A stretch of 64,000 bases of DNA from the NCBI GenBank assembly GCA_015350385.1, contig WNKI01000001.1, forward strand, positions 329,032 to 393,031, written 5' to 3'. The DNA is from Aculops lycopersici (Eukaryota > Arthropoda > Arachnida > Trombidiformes > Eriophyidae). Within the stretch, counting starts at the first letter, position 1. Every line of letters starts with the position of its first letter. The notes beneath the pieces are model-generated. The model did not search any database and had not been told where the DNA came from. It saw only the letters and a program-made list of their open reading frames with translations. A program made the position numbers and the translations under genes. This document shows, piece by piece, positions 13,579 through 22,369 of the stretch.

Positions 13579-13602
13579 TTCTCTCTCTCTCTCTCTCTTT
13601 CT
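13579..13602. repeat. CT dinucleotide microsatellite
   Basis: A pure CT run followed by TTTC repeats. Confidence 0.85.
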
Positions 13603-14610
13603 TTCTACTCGTCAACAAGAAGCCAACTTGTCGGTTCGATTGCGGTTCTGGTTGTCGTCGTTGAGGTGGGCGCCGTTGTCGTTATCCTTATAGTTTCTTG
13701 TCGAAGCTTTCTTGTCATTGTTTTCATTTGCTTCCAGTGTTTCTATTCCAGTGTCGTTACCTTCGAGCCTACACTTCGCGTGCCATCTACGCCAAGAGAT
13801 CTAGAGTCAACTCAGCGCCAGGCGGCGTGTTGCTGGCCAACACAACTATTTAATCGTCGAGGCCAAAACTGTTTTCAGCCCGCGCAACTGCCACTTGACT
13901 TTCGCCCACTCGCTTGCTCACTAACCTGGCCGTAGCTTGCCAGTCGGCCGACCGACCAACCAACTAACCTGACAGCCAATCGCTCACAACTCGACTCACA
14001 GATTGCCACTGGCGTCGCTAGGTCTACTGCGCACGCCACTCGCTGCGTGCTAATGTCCAACGCACTCGCTTTACTGGTCCCCAATCTAACCCACCGAGCG
14101 ACCACTTGCTGCTGTCTATTACAATTGTTGTCCTCGTGGTTGGCGTAGGTGTTTCTCTTTATTGAGTTGCAATTGTCGTCTGCGCGCTGCTCGCACCTGA
14201 TCCTCAACTGGAATTTCTGACACTCCGGTTCCTTTTCCACTCGCTGAAACGGCAAAGTGTCGCCTGGTGCGACCTTAGCGCCGCCGTCGCCACAATCTCC
14301 TCCTCCACCACCTCAACTGGCTCAACCAACACGCTCAGTAGATCGCGGCTGACAGCCAACTCACCGAACTACCACAAATCTGAATCAAAATGATAAGCCA
14401 CAACGGCAACAAAAACTCTGTTCTCAAGCTCAACGTTGAATTTGGGCCCTCGTTTCTCTCTTGGTGAAATTGCGATAGAGTTGCCTGTGCTTTTATAATG
14501 CGCCCAAAGGCAAAACAATTGGCGCCTGGTGGAAAATCTCGCGCGAAAGTCGCAATAATCAGCTAGCATCAGACCCCTTACCTGGAAATTTCTTTTTCTG
14601 CTGCACTATT

Positions 14611-14951
14611 CTCCTCTCTCTCTCTCTCTNNNNNNNNNNNNNNNNNNNNNNNNNNNNNNNNNNNNNNNNNNNNNNNNNNNNNNNNNNNNNNNNNNNNNNN
14701 NNNNNNNNNNNNNNNNNNNNNNNNNNNNNNNNNNNNNNNNNNNNNNNNNNNNNNNNNNNNNNNNNNNNNNNNNNNNNNNNNNNNNNNNNNNNNNNNNNNN
14801 NNNNNNNNNNNNNNNNNNNNNNNNNNNNNNNNNNNNNNNNNNNNNNNNNNNTACGTACGTACGACGTAACGTACGTACTAACTACTACGTACTACGTACG
14901 TACTACTACTACCGTACCTTACCGTTACGTTACGTTTACTTTCGTTCGTCT

Positions 14952-15009
<58 letters not shown>
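14611..15009. repeat. CT microsatellite with assembly gap and TACG-periodic filler
   Basis: A CT run leads into an N gap (14630-14851), followed by about 90 bases of degenerate TACG/TACTAC sequence and then a second CT run to about 15009. The TACG stretch looks like sequencing artefact rather than genomic DNA: its period and order match the T-A-C-G flow order of pyrosequencing, and the same arrangement recurs at the other gap near 32,870. Confidence 0.85.
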
Positions 15010-15011
<2 letters not shown>

Positions 15012-15969
15012 GCAATTGGCTCTCATATTAAACTCAAACCTCGACTCGTCCCCTTTCCTCTCGGGATCTCTGACGCGCGCAACTTAAACCGCGAGGACCA
15101 ACAATCATCGGCTGCAACGGCACAAAACAACAACGACGACAACAACGACATCGGCAACAACAACAAACAACAACTGAAAGCGCTCACATGATAATGGCGC
15201 TTGTTCGCAGCCAAGACCAACATAAGCGCCGGCGCCTAGCTCCTGCTCGCCCCTTTTGTTGCTCGGTCACTCGGCATTCGGCTCGCGTGGCGCCTAGTGA
15301 CTCGCTTGATGGGCGCCTGCGCGAAGCGAGTCCCATCGACATGCAACGCGTTCGCACCTATCGGCAACCGAAGCATACCAAAAGAGAAAGAGAGAGAAAA
15401 GTGAAGTCTTGTGGCGCATGCAGATCAGCGCATCCGGTCGAGCGGCTGATGGTCACGTCCACGCAACAGCGAGCAAAGTAGTCCTTTTTTGGGAAGGGTG
15501 TTGAGCACCAGACGGTGGGCTCTACCTTTAGGTTGCTGCAGGGGAGCCTCCGATTCCATCACGAGCCAACGACAGACTCGCTTGCCTCGGGATTGAAGAC
15601 TTGACGATCCCTGAGTTGGCTGGAGGGATGACGCAATTGAGTTACGCTGGCGTGCGCAACTTCGAATGTCAATCGACCGGCAAACTAAAGGAGCAACTAG
15701 TTCGCATGAATGACGTATTCCCCTTTCCCTATTTTTTCGCGCCTCCAGTTTGCAAGCTGGCTTAGCCAGCAAGTTTAAAGCTCTTGTTTACGAAAACCTG
15801 CAAACGTTGGCTCTAGCCAAATCGCGATCTTCGTTGTCGAGTGAAGTAGAGCGAGCGGAGGGGGAGGGCGTCGGTAATTCCAGGAGCACGAACTCTGTTG
15901 AGACAGACAATGTTGCCGACAGGGAGACTCGAGCGTATGGGCGATCGAACGAGCAGACGGTGGTTGTAG

Positions 15970-16019
15970 CGGCGGCGGCGGCGGTGGCGACGACGACAAC
16001 GACGACGACGACGCAGACG
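15970..16019. repeat. GGC/GAC trinucleotide repeat
   Basis: Imperfect GGC repeats grading into GAC/AAC repeats. The Ala and Thr runs in the overlapping frames are by-products of this triplet repeat. Confidence 0.8.
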
Positions 16020-16257
16020 ATAAACGACCAGCAGTCGCATCGTATGCCCAACTTCCTCGCGGACCACGAATGCGAAGTACGGGCGCAAAGTCGACCGACT
16101 AGCCGTCCCGTTGAAGTATCGAAGACGCGAGGATTAGGGCGGCACGTTAGCGTTGCGGGGTGGAAGCTCTGGTAAGCCTTTCGCAGGTGAACCCTCGCTT
16201 ACGGAGATGACGACGGAGCTGCCGAGGAACTTGGTAAGACGGCCGAGGTAGAAGCAG

Positions 16258-16308
16258 AGGCGGCGGAGGCGGCGGCGGCGGAGGCGGCGGCGCAGGCGAG
16301 GCGGGCTA
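16258..16308. repeat. GGC/GGA purine-rich triplet repeat
   Basis: Imperfect tandem GGCGGA units. One frame reads as an Ala/Glu-rich peptide that ends at a donor-like GGGAG|GTAAGG, but it has no start codon and a stop close upstream. Confidence 0.75.
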
Positions 16309-17044
16309 ATTGCTGTTTGAGGAGTCCGAGTTTCGGGAGGTAAGGACAACTTGTTGCTTGTGTTTGCATGTTATAGTGTGTATGTGTCTCGCGCACTCAT
16401 TGAACCAGTTCGCTCGCAACGCCAGTCAGCCGACGTAGAAGTCGTTCGCAGGTGAGCCAGACGGACTTTAAGCTTTTTGATGCTCTCCGGCCAGTTGAGC
16501 CGAGTGAAGACTATAACCTCGATGGTCGTATTGTGTGTAGATGTATGCGAGCAGAGATAAGATTCAATGGGCCAAGACCAATGGTCAGGGGGAAACGAAG
16601 TAAATGAAGGAGAAGAAGAACTGAATTAGCATTACATTTTCCTCCTCCATTTGCGCTCTACGGACATAAGAGCAGCACACAATTCCTGTGCCACACAACA
16701 TGGCCGCCACCTGTTGGATCCATGTCTCTTGCTGTCTTGCCACCAGCTTTCCGCCTGCTTAGTGTCTTCTTTCGTTGTCGCCGGCTTTCTGCTAACAAGA
16801 ATACACATTCAATTCCTAGTCACTTTATGAGTCACAAATCTAGTTGCCTGTCTCGTCGGCTTGATCTTAATTTGTGCGCTTCAAACAGAGTACCAAGTTT
16901 GTCGTCAGCATTTATCAGCCTCCACTTTGCAAATAACCTCGTTGAGCTCCAATCTTAGAAGATTAGTCGGATTTGCAAGTGTAACGTTAATACTCATTCT
17001 CTTGTTTCGGAAAGTCAAAGGAAAACAAAAATAAAGTACCAACC

Positions 17045-17913
17045 ATGCCGAGCTTCTTCGAGGAAATTGATGGGGTGAAGATCCACTATGAGAAAGTCGG
17101 AACAGGTGACCAAGTTTTGCTCCTGATTCCCGGAGCAATAGGTAAGTTTAGTGTAACGATGCGAGCGCCGAAAAATCGAAACAGGTGCATCGAAACAAGC
17201 AGACTAATCAATTGAATCTCCACTTTCGAGTAACAACAGGTTGCACTCGCAGCGACTTCCCAGACCAGCTCGATGGCGGATTGGACCAAGACCTTTTCAC
17301 CATCATTGCCATCGACTTGCCAGGTTATGGAAAGTCCAGGCCGCCTGAGCGTATGTACTCTGTTGAGTCGTACCCAAATGATGCCAGAAAGGCCTCTGCT
17401 CTTATGGATAAATTGGGCTACAAACTTTATTCAGTCCTCGGGTGGAGCGATGGGGCCAAGATTGCCCTCCTGCTAGCTATCCAAAATCAAGCAAGAGTTG
17501 ACAAGCTCGTCGTTTGGGGTGTCGTTCCTTATGCGAGCGAGTACGACATTAAGGCTGTCTCAATGACTAGGGACATTCAAATCTTTGATCCAAAGTCGAG
17601 AAAGCTTTATATTGAGGCTTACGGGCAAGAACTGTTTGAGGCTCTATGGCACAAACACGTTGACTACTGCGTCAGCTTCTCGGGCAACGCAACATCAATT
17701 TGGGATATCAGAAAGGATATGCAAACCATCAAGTGTCCAACACTTATTTTGCACGGGGACAAAGATCCATTGATTGACAAGGAGCATCCCTACACAGCCG
17801 AGCGGATCATCGCCGACTCAAGACTGGTGAGATTTCCAAACGGATCTCATAACATTCATCAAGTGTTCACGGACGAATTCAACAAGACAGTCACCAACTT
17901 CCTTCTGGAGTAA
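17045..17913 (+). CDS. BPHL: Valacyclovir hydrolase-like alpha/beta hydrolase (BPHL), two exons
   Basis: This is an alpha/beta-hydrolase of the BPHL family, serine hydrolases that cleave amino-acid esters and possibly homocysteine thiolactone. Exon 1 is 17045-17141 (ATG after ACC) and exon 2 is 17240-17913. The intron between them (donor G|GTAAGT, acceptor CAACAG) is 98 bases long, and the junction codon gives PGAIG-CTRSDF. The spliced protein has 256 residues. Visible motifs are the oxyanion-side LLLIPGAIG, the nucleophile elbow GWSDG, the acid in HGDKDPL and the catalytic histidine in GSHNIH. The core aligns well with human BPHL, including GYGKSRPPER and FTDEFNK. The N-terminus is shorter than in mammals and lacks an obvious mitochondrial presequence. 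The only intron is in the first 100 coding bases. Confidence 0.93.
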
Positions 17914-18179
17914 GCGACGCAACATAACTTGGACTTGGAGAGGGAGAGGGAGAAGGACGGACTTAAGATTCCATCTTTTTGACCGAAATCGACATCTGAA
18001 TTGAGATAGCCGTAGCAAATCAAGGTCGGTATCTTGGATTCCAACATGAAGCTCATGATTCTATAGGAAATATATTTTAGTGTAATATAATAATAGTAAT
18101 AACAATATGAATATTTACAAAATGTCTCGAAGACATTGAATAGGTTAATCTAGTCACTCTGAATCCCAAATAAGCTGTT

Positions 18180-18530
18180 TCATCGTAGTCCATGCTCGTG
18201 CTTCGTCTCTTTGATGAAAGCTTTCTCCAGGATAACTTTGCCCTCCTTATGCCTTTGGGTGTCCGAGCAAGCAAACTCGTACATCCAGCCCAACTTGCCG
18301 TTGCATCCCTTACAAAATACATCCCTAACGTAATGATTTCCGGTCATCATGTTTCTCTCCTGGACTGAGCTGTAGATAAGATTTGTAGCTTTTTGGAATA
18401 GGTAGGCCTTACCAGTAGCTCCTTGGTACTGGCTCGATTCTAAATGCGCTTTGTTGGTTAGTGGAGTGTCGCATTTGTTGCAAAGAATGACTCGATTTCC
18501 TCCCATATGTTGCATGAATAGGCGACCCAT
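18180..18530 (-). CDS. YPEL5: Yippee-like zinc-binding protein, YPEL5 type
   Basis: A 116-residue single-exon protein of standard Yippee length. Residues MGRLFMQHMGGNRVILC, then CDTPLTN, GATGKAYLF, MTGNHYVRD, CKGCNGKLGW and YKEG-like HKEGKVILEKA follow the YPEL5 pattern rather than YPEL1-4. The two CxxC pairs (NKC/CD region and CKGC) form the single zinc site of the Yippee fold. YPEL5 is known as a substrate-adaptor-like partner of the CTLH/GID E3 ubiquitin ligase. The gene is divergent from MRPS21, with about 400 bases between the start codons. The start codon is clear and there is no intron. Confidence 0.93.
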   Translation of the reverse strand: MGRLFMQHMGGNRVILCNKCDTPLTNKAHLESSQYQGATGKAYLFQKATNLIYSSVQERNMMTGNHYVRDVFCKGCNGKLGWMYEFACSDTQRHKEGKVILEKAFIKETKHEHGLR

Positions 18531-18935
18531 TTTTGCACTTGGCGCTCTCGGCCGTTGAGTCTATCCTTGATTTGGAATTCTATGTATTTATGTTCGATTA
18601 AAATATATGATAATTTGATAATTCTTGATCTTTGGCTAAGGTTGAAACGATGTAAATTGAAATCTTTAGTAGTTCTTTGTCCCTTTTCTTTCTTGCACAG
18701 ACTCAACTTGTTTACGTTTGCATTTGTTTTGGTTTCTGCAATTTCTTTGTGTGTAAAAAGTACAGTTTTTGCAAAAGTGTAGATGACTCGAAAGTCGCCT
18801 CGTTTTCTTAGCGACTGTTTTCACACGAGGTCTGCTGTTTTTGTACGTCGGGTTTTCATCAAACTCGACAATCATCAAGATCATTTATTTTATAGACATC
18901 AACTTCAACTTGAATTGGTGGTATTAATCTACACA
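18531..18935. promoter_or_regulatory. Shared divergent spacer between YPEL5 and MRPS21
   Basis: About 400 AT-rich bases between two divergent start codons. It presumably carries both promoters and 5' UTRs. No specific element could be named. Confidence 0.4.
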
Positions 18936-19211
18936 ATGGCTTATGCTTTTGCGAGACACCAGAAATGGTTTGTGAGGACCGTTCTTGTCAAGGAAGGACA
19001 GCTGAATGACGCCTACAAGCAATTTAATAGATTACTAGCTCATGATGATATATTCGGCAAACATAGGAGAACAAGGTATTGTGAAAAACCATTTCAATAC
19101 AGAAGGCGAAAGAGTTTCGAGGTTTGTCGAGCAATCTACGACGAAGATATGGCCAGGAAAATCAAGTTTGTTATGAGGAAAGAAAGAGATGACCCCTGGC
19201 TGCTACAATAA
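18936..19211 (+). CDS. MRPS21: Mitochondrial small ribosomal subunit protein bS21m
   Basis: A 91-residue protein starting MAYAFARHQKWFVRTV. It matches bS21m along its length: RTVLVKEG, an AYKQFNRLL helix, RRTRYCEKPFQYRRRKS, EVCRAIYDEDMARKI and a C-terminal RKERDDPW. It belongs to the head/platform of the mitochondrial 28S subunit. The frame is open upstream to another ATG at 18783, which would add 51 basic residues. I chose 18936 because it fits the family's usual length (about 87 residues). The longer form would look like a mitochondrial presequence and cannot be excluded. Confidence 0.9.
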   Translation: MAYAFARHQKWFVRTVLVKEGQLNDAYKQFNRLLAHDDIFGKHRRTRYCEKPFQYRRRKSFEVCRAIYDEDMARKIKFVMRKERDDPWLLQ

Positions 19212-19309
19212 GTCTTAGCTTGTGTCTATCAAAATATCAGAAGTTTGTCTTAGTCAAATTTGCTTACTTTGTGAAACGCTTCAAGTTCATTTAGATTTAT
19301 GTAGATTTA

Positions 19310-20431
19310 CTAGCTCTTTTGCTCCTTAGCCTCCTCGACTTCAGTATATGTGTTTTCTTCTTTGCCATCGTTTGACCCACTTGGACCATCATTTGACTCG
19401 CCGCCCTCTTTGCTCTTTGAATCGGGTACCCAAAGGCCCGAATCAACGCATCTCTTGATATGATACTTGGCATCCTCCTCGTTCATCTTGGATACAACTT
19501 CCTGAAGCTTGGCAATGTCTTGTTTCTCAAAACACTCTTTCAGGTCCTCAGGTAGCGATTCCAAAACCTCTAGTGGGTCCAAACCACCGGGACCGAGACG
19601 AGCCTTGCGTTCCTCCTCCTCAACTTGCTGCATAGCGGCTTGAATGCGGACCTGTGCTCGCTCTCGTATCCTATTCTTGAAGCTCTCGATCTCTTGATTG
19701 AATGCATCTGAGTATTGCTCATCAGCTTGTTGGATGCGAGTGAAGAACGATGATATACAACCCCGGACGTCCACATCAAGTTGTTTAGCCAATTCGAGCA
19801 TATACTGCATTGCAATAGCCTGTTTGGCCACATGCTCCATCAATGAGTGTTTCTCCTCGATCTCCAAGTTCAAACACCAAAGAGTTAGATAGTTGGCCGT
19901 TTCCTCGCAGCATAAATTTGGGTCATTCAAGAGGAACGCCTTGCAATCATCCCATTTCGAGAGCATTCCAAACTCTTTGATCTTCTTCTCGTTCTTCTCA
20001 ACAAACTCTCTGTAGCGTTGCTCCTTCTCCTCGTCAGTTAACGGTGATGGTCTCATCTTTTGGGGCTTGTTGATGATGGTCTTGTCCCATCCATCTTTGG
20101 AAATAGTGTCCACATTCCATGGTTGTAGTCTCTCCTCTTTCTCGAGCTCTTCAAATTGTGACTTTGCTTTGTTGTACTCTTCCTCCGCTTTCTTCAAATC
20201 TTCAGTCTCTTGACCTTCCTTCTCCAGTCGTTCCTTCAAAGACTTCAACTTGGCCTCAGCTTTTTCTTTTTCCTTCGCAAAATTGTTCTTCTTTTCGGCC
20301 ATCTCCTTCATTCGCTCGACACGAGCCTGGTGACGCCATCTGAAGAGGGACGCGTTGTCAATGTTTGGATGAGTATCATCCTCATCATCACTGACTTCAA
20401 TATCTTTCCACTTGCTATAATCGATAGGCAT
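19310..20431 (-). CDS. CDC37: Hsp90 co-chaperone CDC37
   Basis: A 373-residue kinase-specific Hsp90 co-chaperone encoded by one exon. The start is the ATG at 20431 (MPIDYSKWKDIEVSDDEDD), since the frame upstream has no ATG. The N-terminal hallmark runs EVSDDEDDTHPNIDNAS then LFRWRHQARVERM, and includes the conserved serine that CK2 phosphorylates in other animals. A long charged coiled coil follows (about residues 45-105), then PWNVDTISKDGW, then the Hsp90-binding helical domain and the C-terminal region. It is divergent from a kinase gene, a plausible client, about 500 bases away. That neighbourhood is suggestive only. Confidence 0.96.
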   Translation of the reverse strand: MPIDYSKWKDIEVSDDEDDTHPNIDNASLFRWRHQARVERMKEMAEKKNNFAKEKEKAEAKLKSLKERLEKEGQETEDLKKAEEEYNKAKSQFEELEKEERLQPWNVDTISKDGWDKTIINKPQKMRPSPLTDEEKEQRYREFVEKNEKKIKEFGMLSKWDDCKAFLLNDPNLCCEETANYLTLWCLNLEIEEKHSLMEHVAKQAIAMQYMLELAKQLDVDVRGCISSFFTRIQQADEQYSDAFNQEIESFKNRIRERAQVRIQAAMQQVEEEERKARLGPGGLDPLEVLESLPEDLKECFEKQDIAKLQEVVSKMNEEDAKYHIKRCVDSGLWVPDSKSKEGGESNDGPSGSNDGKEENTYTEVEEAKEQKS

Positions 20432-20930
20432 GATTTTGATCTGGTCTTTTATATTCAAATGTAGAATTAGTACAGTAATACGAAATATTGATTGAAATCT
20501 TCCAGTAGGCGATTCGTAAAATCACTAGAACACGAGTCTTGGTTTCACTTTTGAAGGAGCGCTTGTTGTCTACTTGCACCCCATTGCTTTGTGAAGCTGC
20601 CCTGTCGATAAACTGCAGGCGAGAGCGTTCTGCTGGCTTAGAAATCTGCAGATCGCCGGCGATGCAACCATACATGTAGTCTGTTTACACGGCAACGACC
20701 AAAAAACAAAGTTCCCTCAGCTGTTCAACGCGTCTCGTTGAACGCGACTCTCAGGCACAAAAGAGAAATTTCACGATCTTTCCCTGGAATAACGAACCAA
20801 AAAGCAAAACAGGTTCGGCGCGTCGATTTGAACCCACCGGTAACTATTGGAAATAATTTTACAATCTAATTTCAGTTTAACCCATTATGATCTCATTGAT
20901 TATGCAAACTTCAGACAAGTCACAAACTTC
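20432..20930. promoter_or_regulatory. Divergent spacer between CDC37 and the MST-like kinase
   Basis: About 500 bases between start codons. A pyrimidine-rich AATTTCAG at 20866-20874 resembles a 3' splice site just upstream of the kinase coding start, so the kinase may have a non-coding first exon here. Confidence 0.35.
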
Positions 20931-22163
20931 ATGCTAGTGCCTGCCTCATCAACTGTCATGGGAGAAACCAAAAATATAAACGACCATTACGAGATATTGA
21001 AGCGAATCGGCAGGGGTAGTTATGCGTCCGTCTATAAGGCAATCGACAAAAAGACCCTCGAACTTTGTGCCATTAAGAGGATATCCGACTCCTCGAATAT
21101 TAAAGATCTCATCAATGAAATTCATATCATGGATAAGTCCAAAAACGATTATATGGTGCGAAAAATCGATCAATACATCGAGGAACAAGACAGAGGCGTA
21201 TCAATAGTGATGGAATATTGTTGCGGTGGATCTGTTAAGGATGTCATGAGAGAACTTCGGAGAACTATCACAAAAGAGCAGATCATTGTAATTGTTAGAG
21301 ATGTTCTCAAATGTTTGCAACTGTTGCATTCCAAAGACATAATTCATCGAGATGTAAAAGCGGCCAATATTCTATTAAACGAAGATGGAATAGCCAAGTT
21401 GGGCGACTTTGGGGTATCTGAGCCACTCGACAAGAATAAAAAATCTAGCAAGATCATAGGTACACCACTATGGTTGCCCCCGGAAGTTATAAACACTGAC
21501 ACCCGTCTCAGCACTGCAGTTGATATTTGGAGTTTAGGAATAACTATAATCGAAATGGCCGACAGAGACCCACCATATCATGACAGGGATACAGGAGTTG
21601 CCTTAAGTTTAATTGTGAATCCCAAAAATCCACCACCTACTTTTAGCAAGCACAAAGAATGGCCTGATCTAGCCGAGTTTCTAACCTACTGTCTGGTGAA
21701 GGATCCCACAAAACGGAAGAGTGCCGGCGATCTGTTGAACTGTGATATCATCAAAAACGCACCCAGTAAGAATGTGATCAAGGGCTTAGTAGATGAGGTA
21801 TGTGCAAAGACAAACCGAAGCGCTGAGCTCGAGTCGAGTTTGTGTAAGCAATTCGAATGCTCACTAAATGAAGTTAGCAGGCTCTATAGTCAATATAAGC
21901 GAAGCAAATTAGAGATTATAAGAGTAGATCAGATGACCGACAGGTTGCGGTCGTCCAGAGACATTTATGAAGATCTTACCGATAGGCTATCACGTGGAAA
22001 TAGGAGAATAATTGACGTCAGAAACCAATTAGAGGTTTATGGGGATGAAAATCAGAAATTGGAACGTGAACTGAATGACCTAAAAGCTTCACTAGATAGA
22101 CTCAGAAGTCGAAAGGACGAGATTCACAGTCAAGTTGATGCTGTGAAGGTTAAAATCATTTGA
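20931..22163 (+). CDS. STE20-group protein kinase, MST/Hippo-like, without a SARAH domain
   Basis: Serine/threonine kinase of the GCK branch of STE20 kinases. The best ATG is 20931 or, nearer the family start, 20958 (MGETKNINDHYEILKRIG). In order: glycine loop GRGSYASV, catalytic lysine in CAIKR, alpha-C glutamate in LINEIHIM, hinge MEYCCGGS, catalytic loop HRDVKAANILL, DFG, GTPLWLPPE and DIWSLG. The catalytic set is complete. NPPPTF and CLVKDP follow the MST1/2 pattern. Two oddities: the activation-loop residue matching MST1 Thr183 is lysine (SSKIIGTP), and the C-terminal third (about residues 300-410) is a charged coiled coil with no recognisable SARAH sequence. It may be a divergent Hippo orthologue or a separate GCK paralogue. 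Confidence 0.85.
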   Translation: MLVPASSTVMGETKNINDHYEILKRIGRGSYASVYKAIDKKTLELCAIKRISDSSNIKDLINEIHIMDKSKNDYMVRKIDQYIEEQDRGVSIVMEYCCGGSVKDVMRELRRTITKEQIIVIVRDVLKCLQLLHSKDIIHRDVKAANILLNEDGIAKLGDFGVSEPLDKNKKSSKIIGTPLWLPPEVINTDTRLSTAVDIWSLGITIIEMADRDPPYHDRDTGVALSLIVNPKNPPPTFSKHKEWPDLAEFLTYCLVKDPTKRKSAGDLLNCDIIKNAPSKNVIKGLVDEVCAKTNRSAELESSLCKQFECSLNEVSRLYSQYKRSKLEIIRVDQMTDRLRSSRDIYEDLTDRLSRGNRRIIDVRNQLEVYGDENQKLERELNDLKASLDRLRSRKDEIHSQVDAVKVKII

Positions 22164-22369
22164 CTCTGAACTAATTGACTGCCACTTTTTAAATTAACTA
22201 AACGCACGAACCATGACAATGAGATCGTAGAGATGTTATCATCATCACCACTGCGAAATCATCTAAATACCCTATGTGTTGTCCTTCATGACTAGCCCAT
22301 AAGAGTGACCAAGTCAACGGGTTGTCTTCAATGGAAATTTTACAAACTAAACAACAACGTCCTAAGCAT

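Larger units (their letters stand above)
5322..17044. other. Long gene-poor region (about 11.7 kb)
   Basis: Six-frame reading shows many short frames, but none has both an ATG and a plausible conserved protein. The longest (11134-11586, 150 residues; 12567-12998, 143 residues) look like chance openings in balanced-GC DNA. The region holds simple repeats, a gap and scattered donor-like CAGGTRAG sites on both strands (for example 9301, 16186 and 16448 on plus; 8143, 9110 and 14580 on minus). It may contain 5' UTR exons and regulatory DNA of the gene at 3,239-5,321 or of genes outside the window. No RNA gene was recognised. Confidence 0.5.

Noticed and set aside
15750..16175. 141-residue frame with Ala and Thr runs ending near a donor-like GTAAGC
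   Set aside because: It opens at TTG, the runs come from a triplet repeat, and the apparent intron to the next CAG would be only 15 bases.
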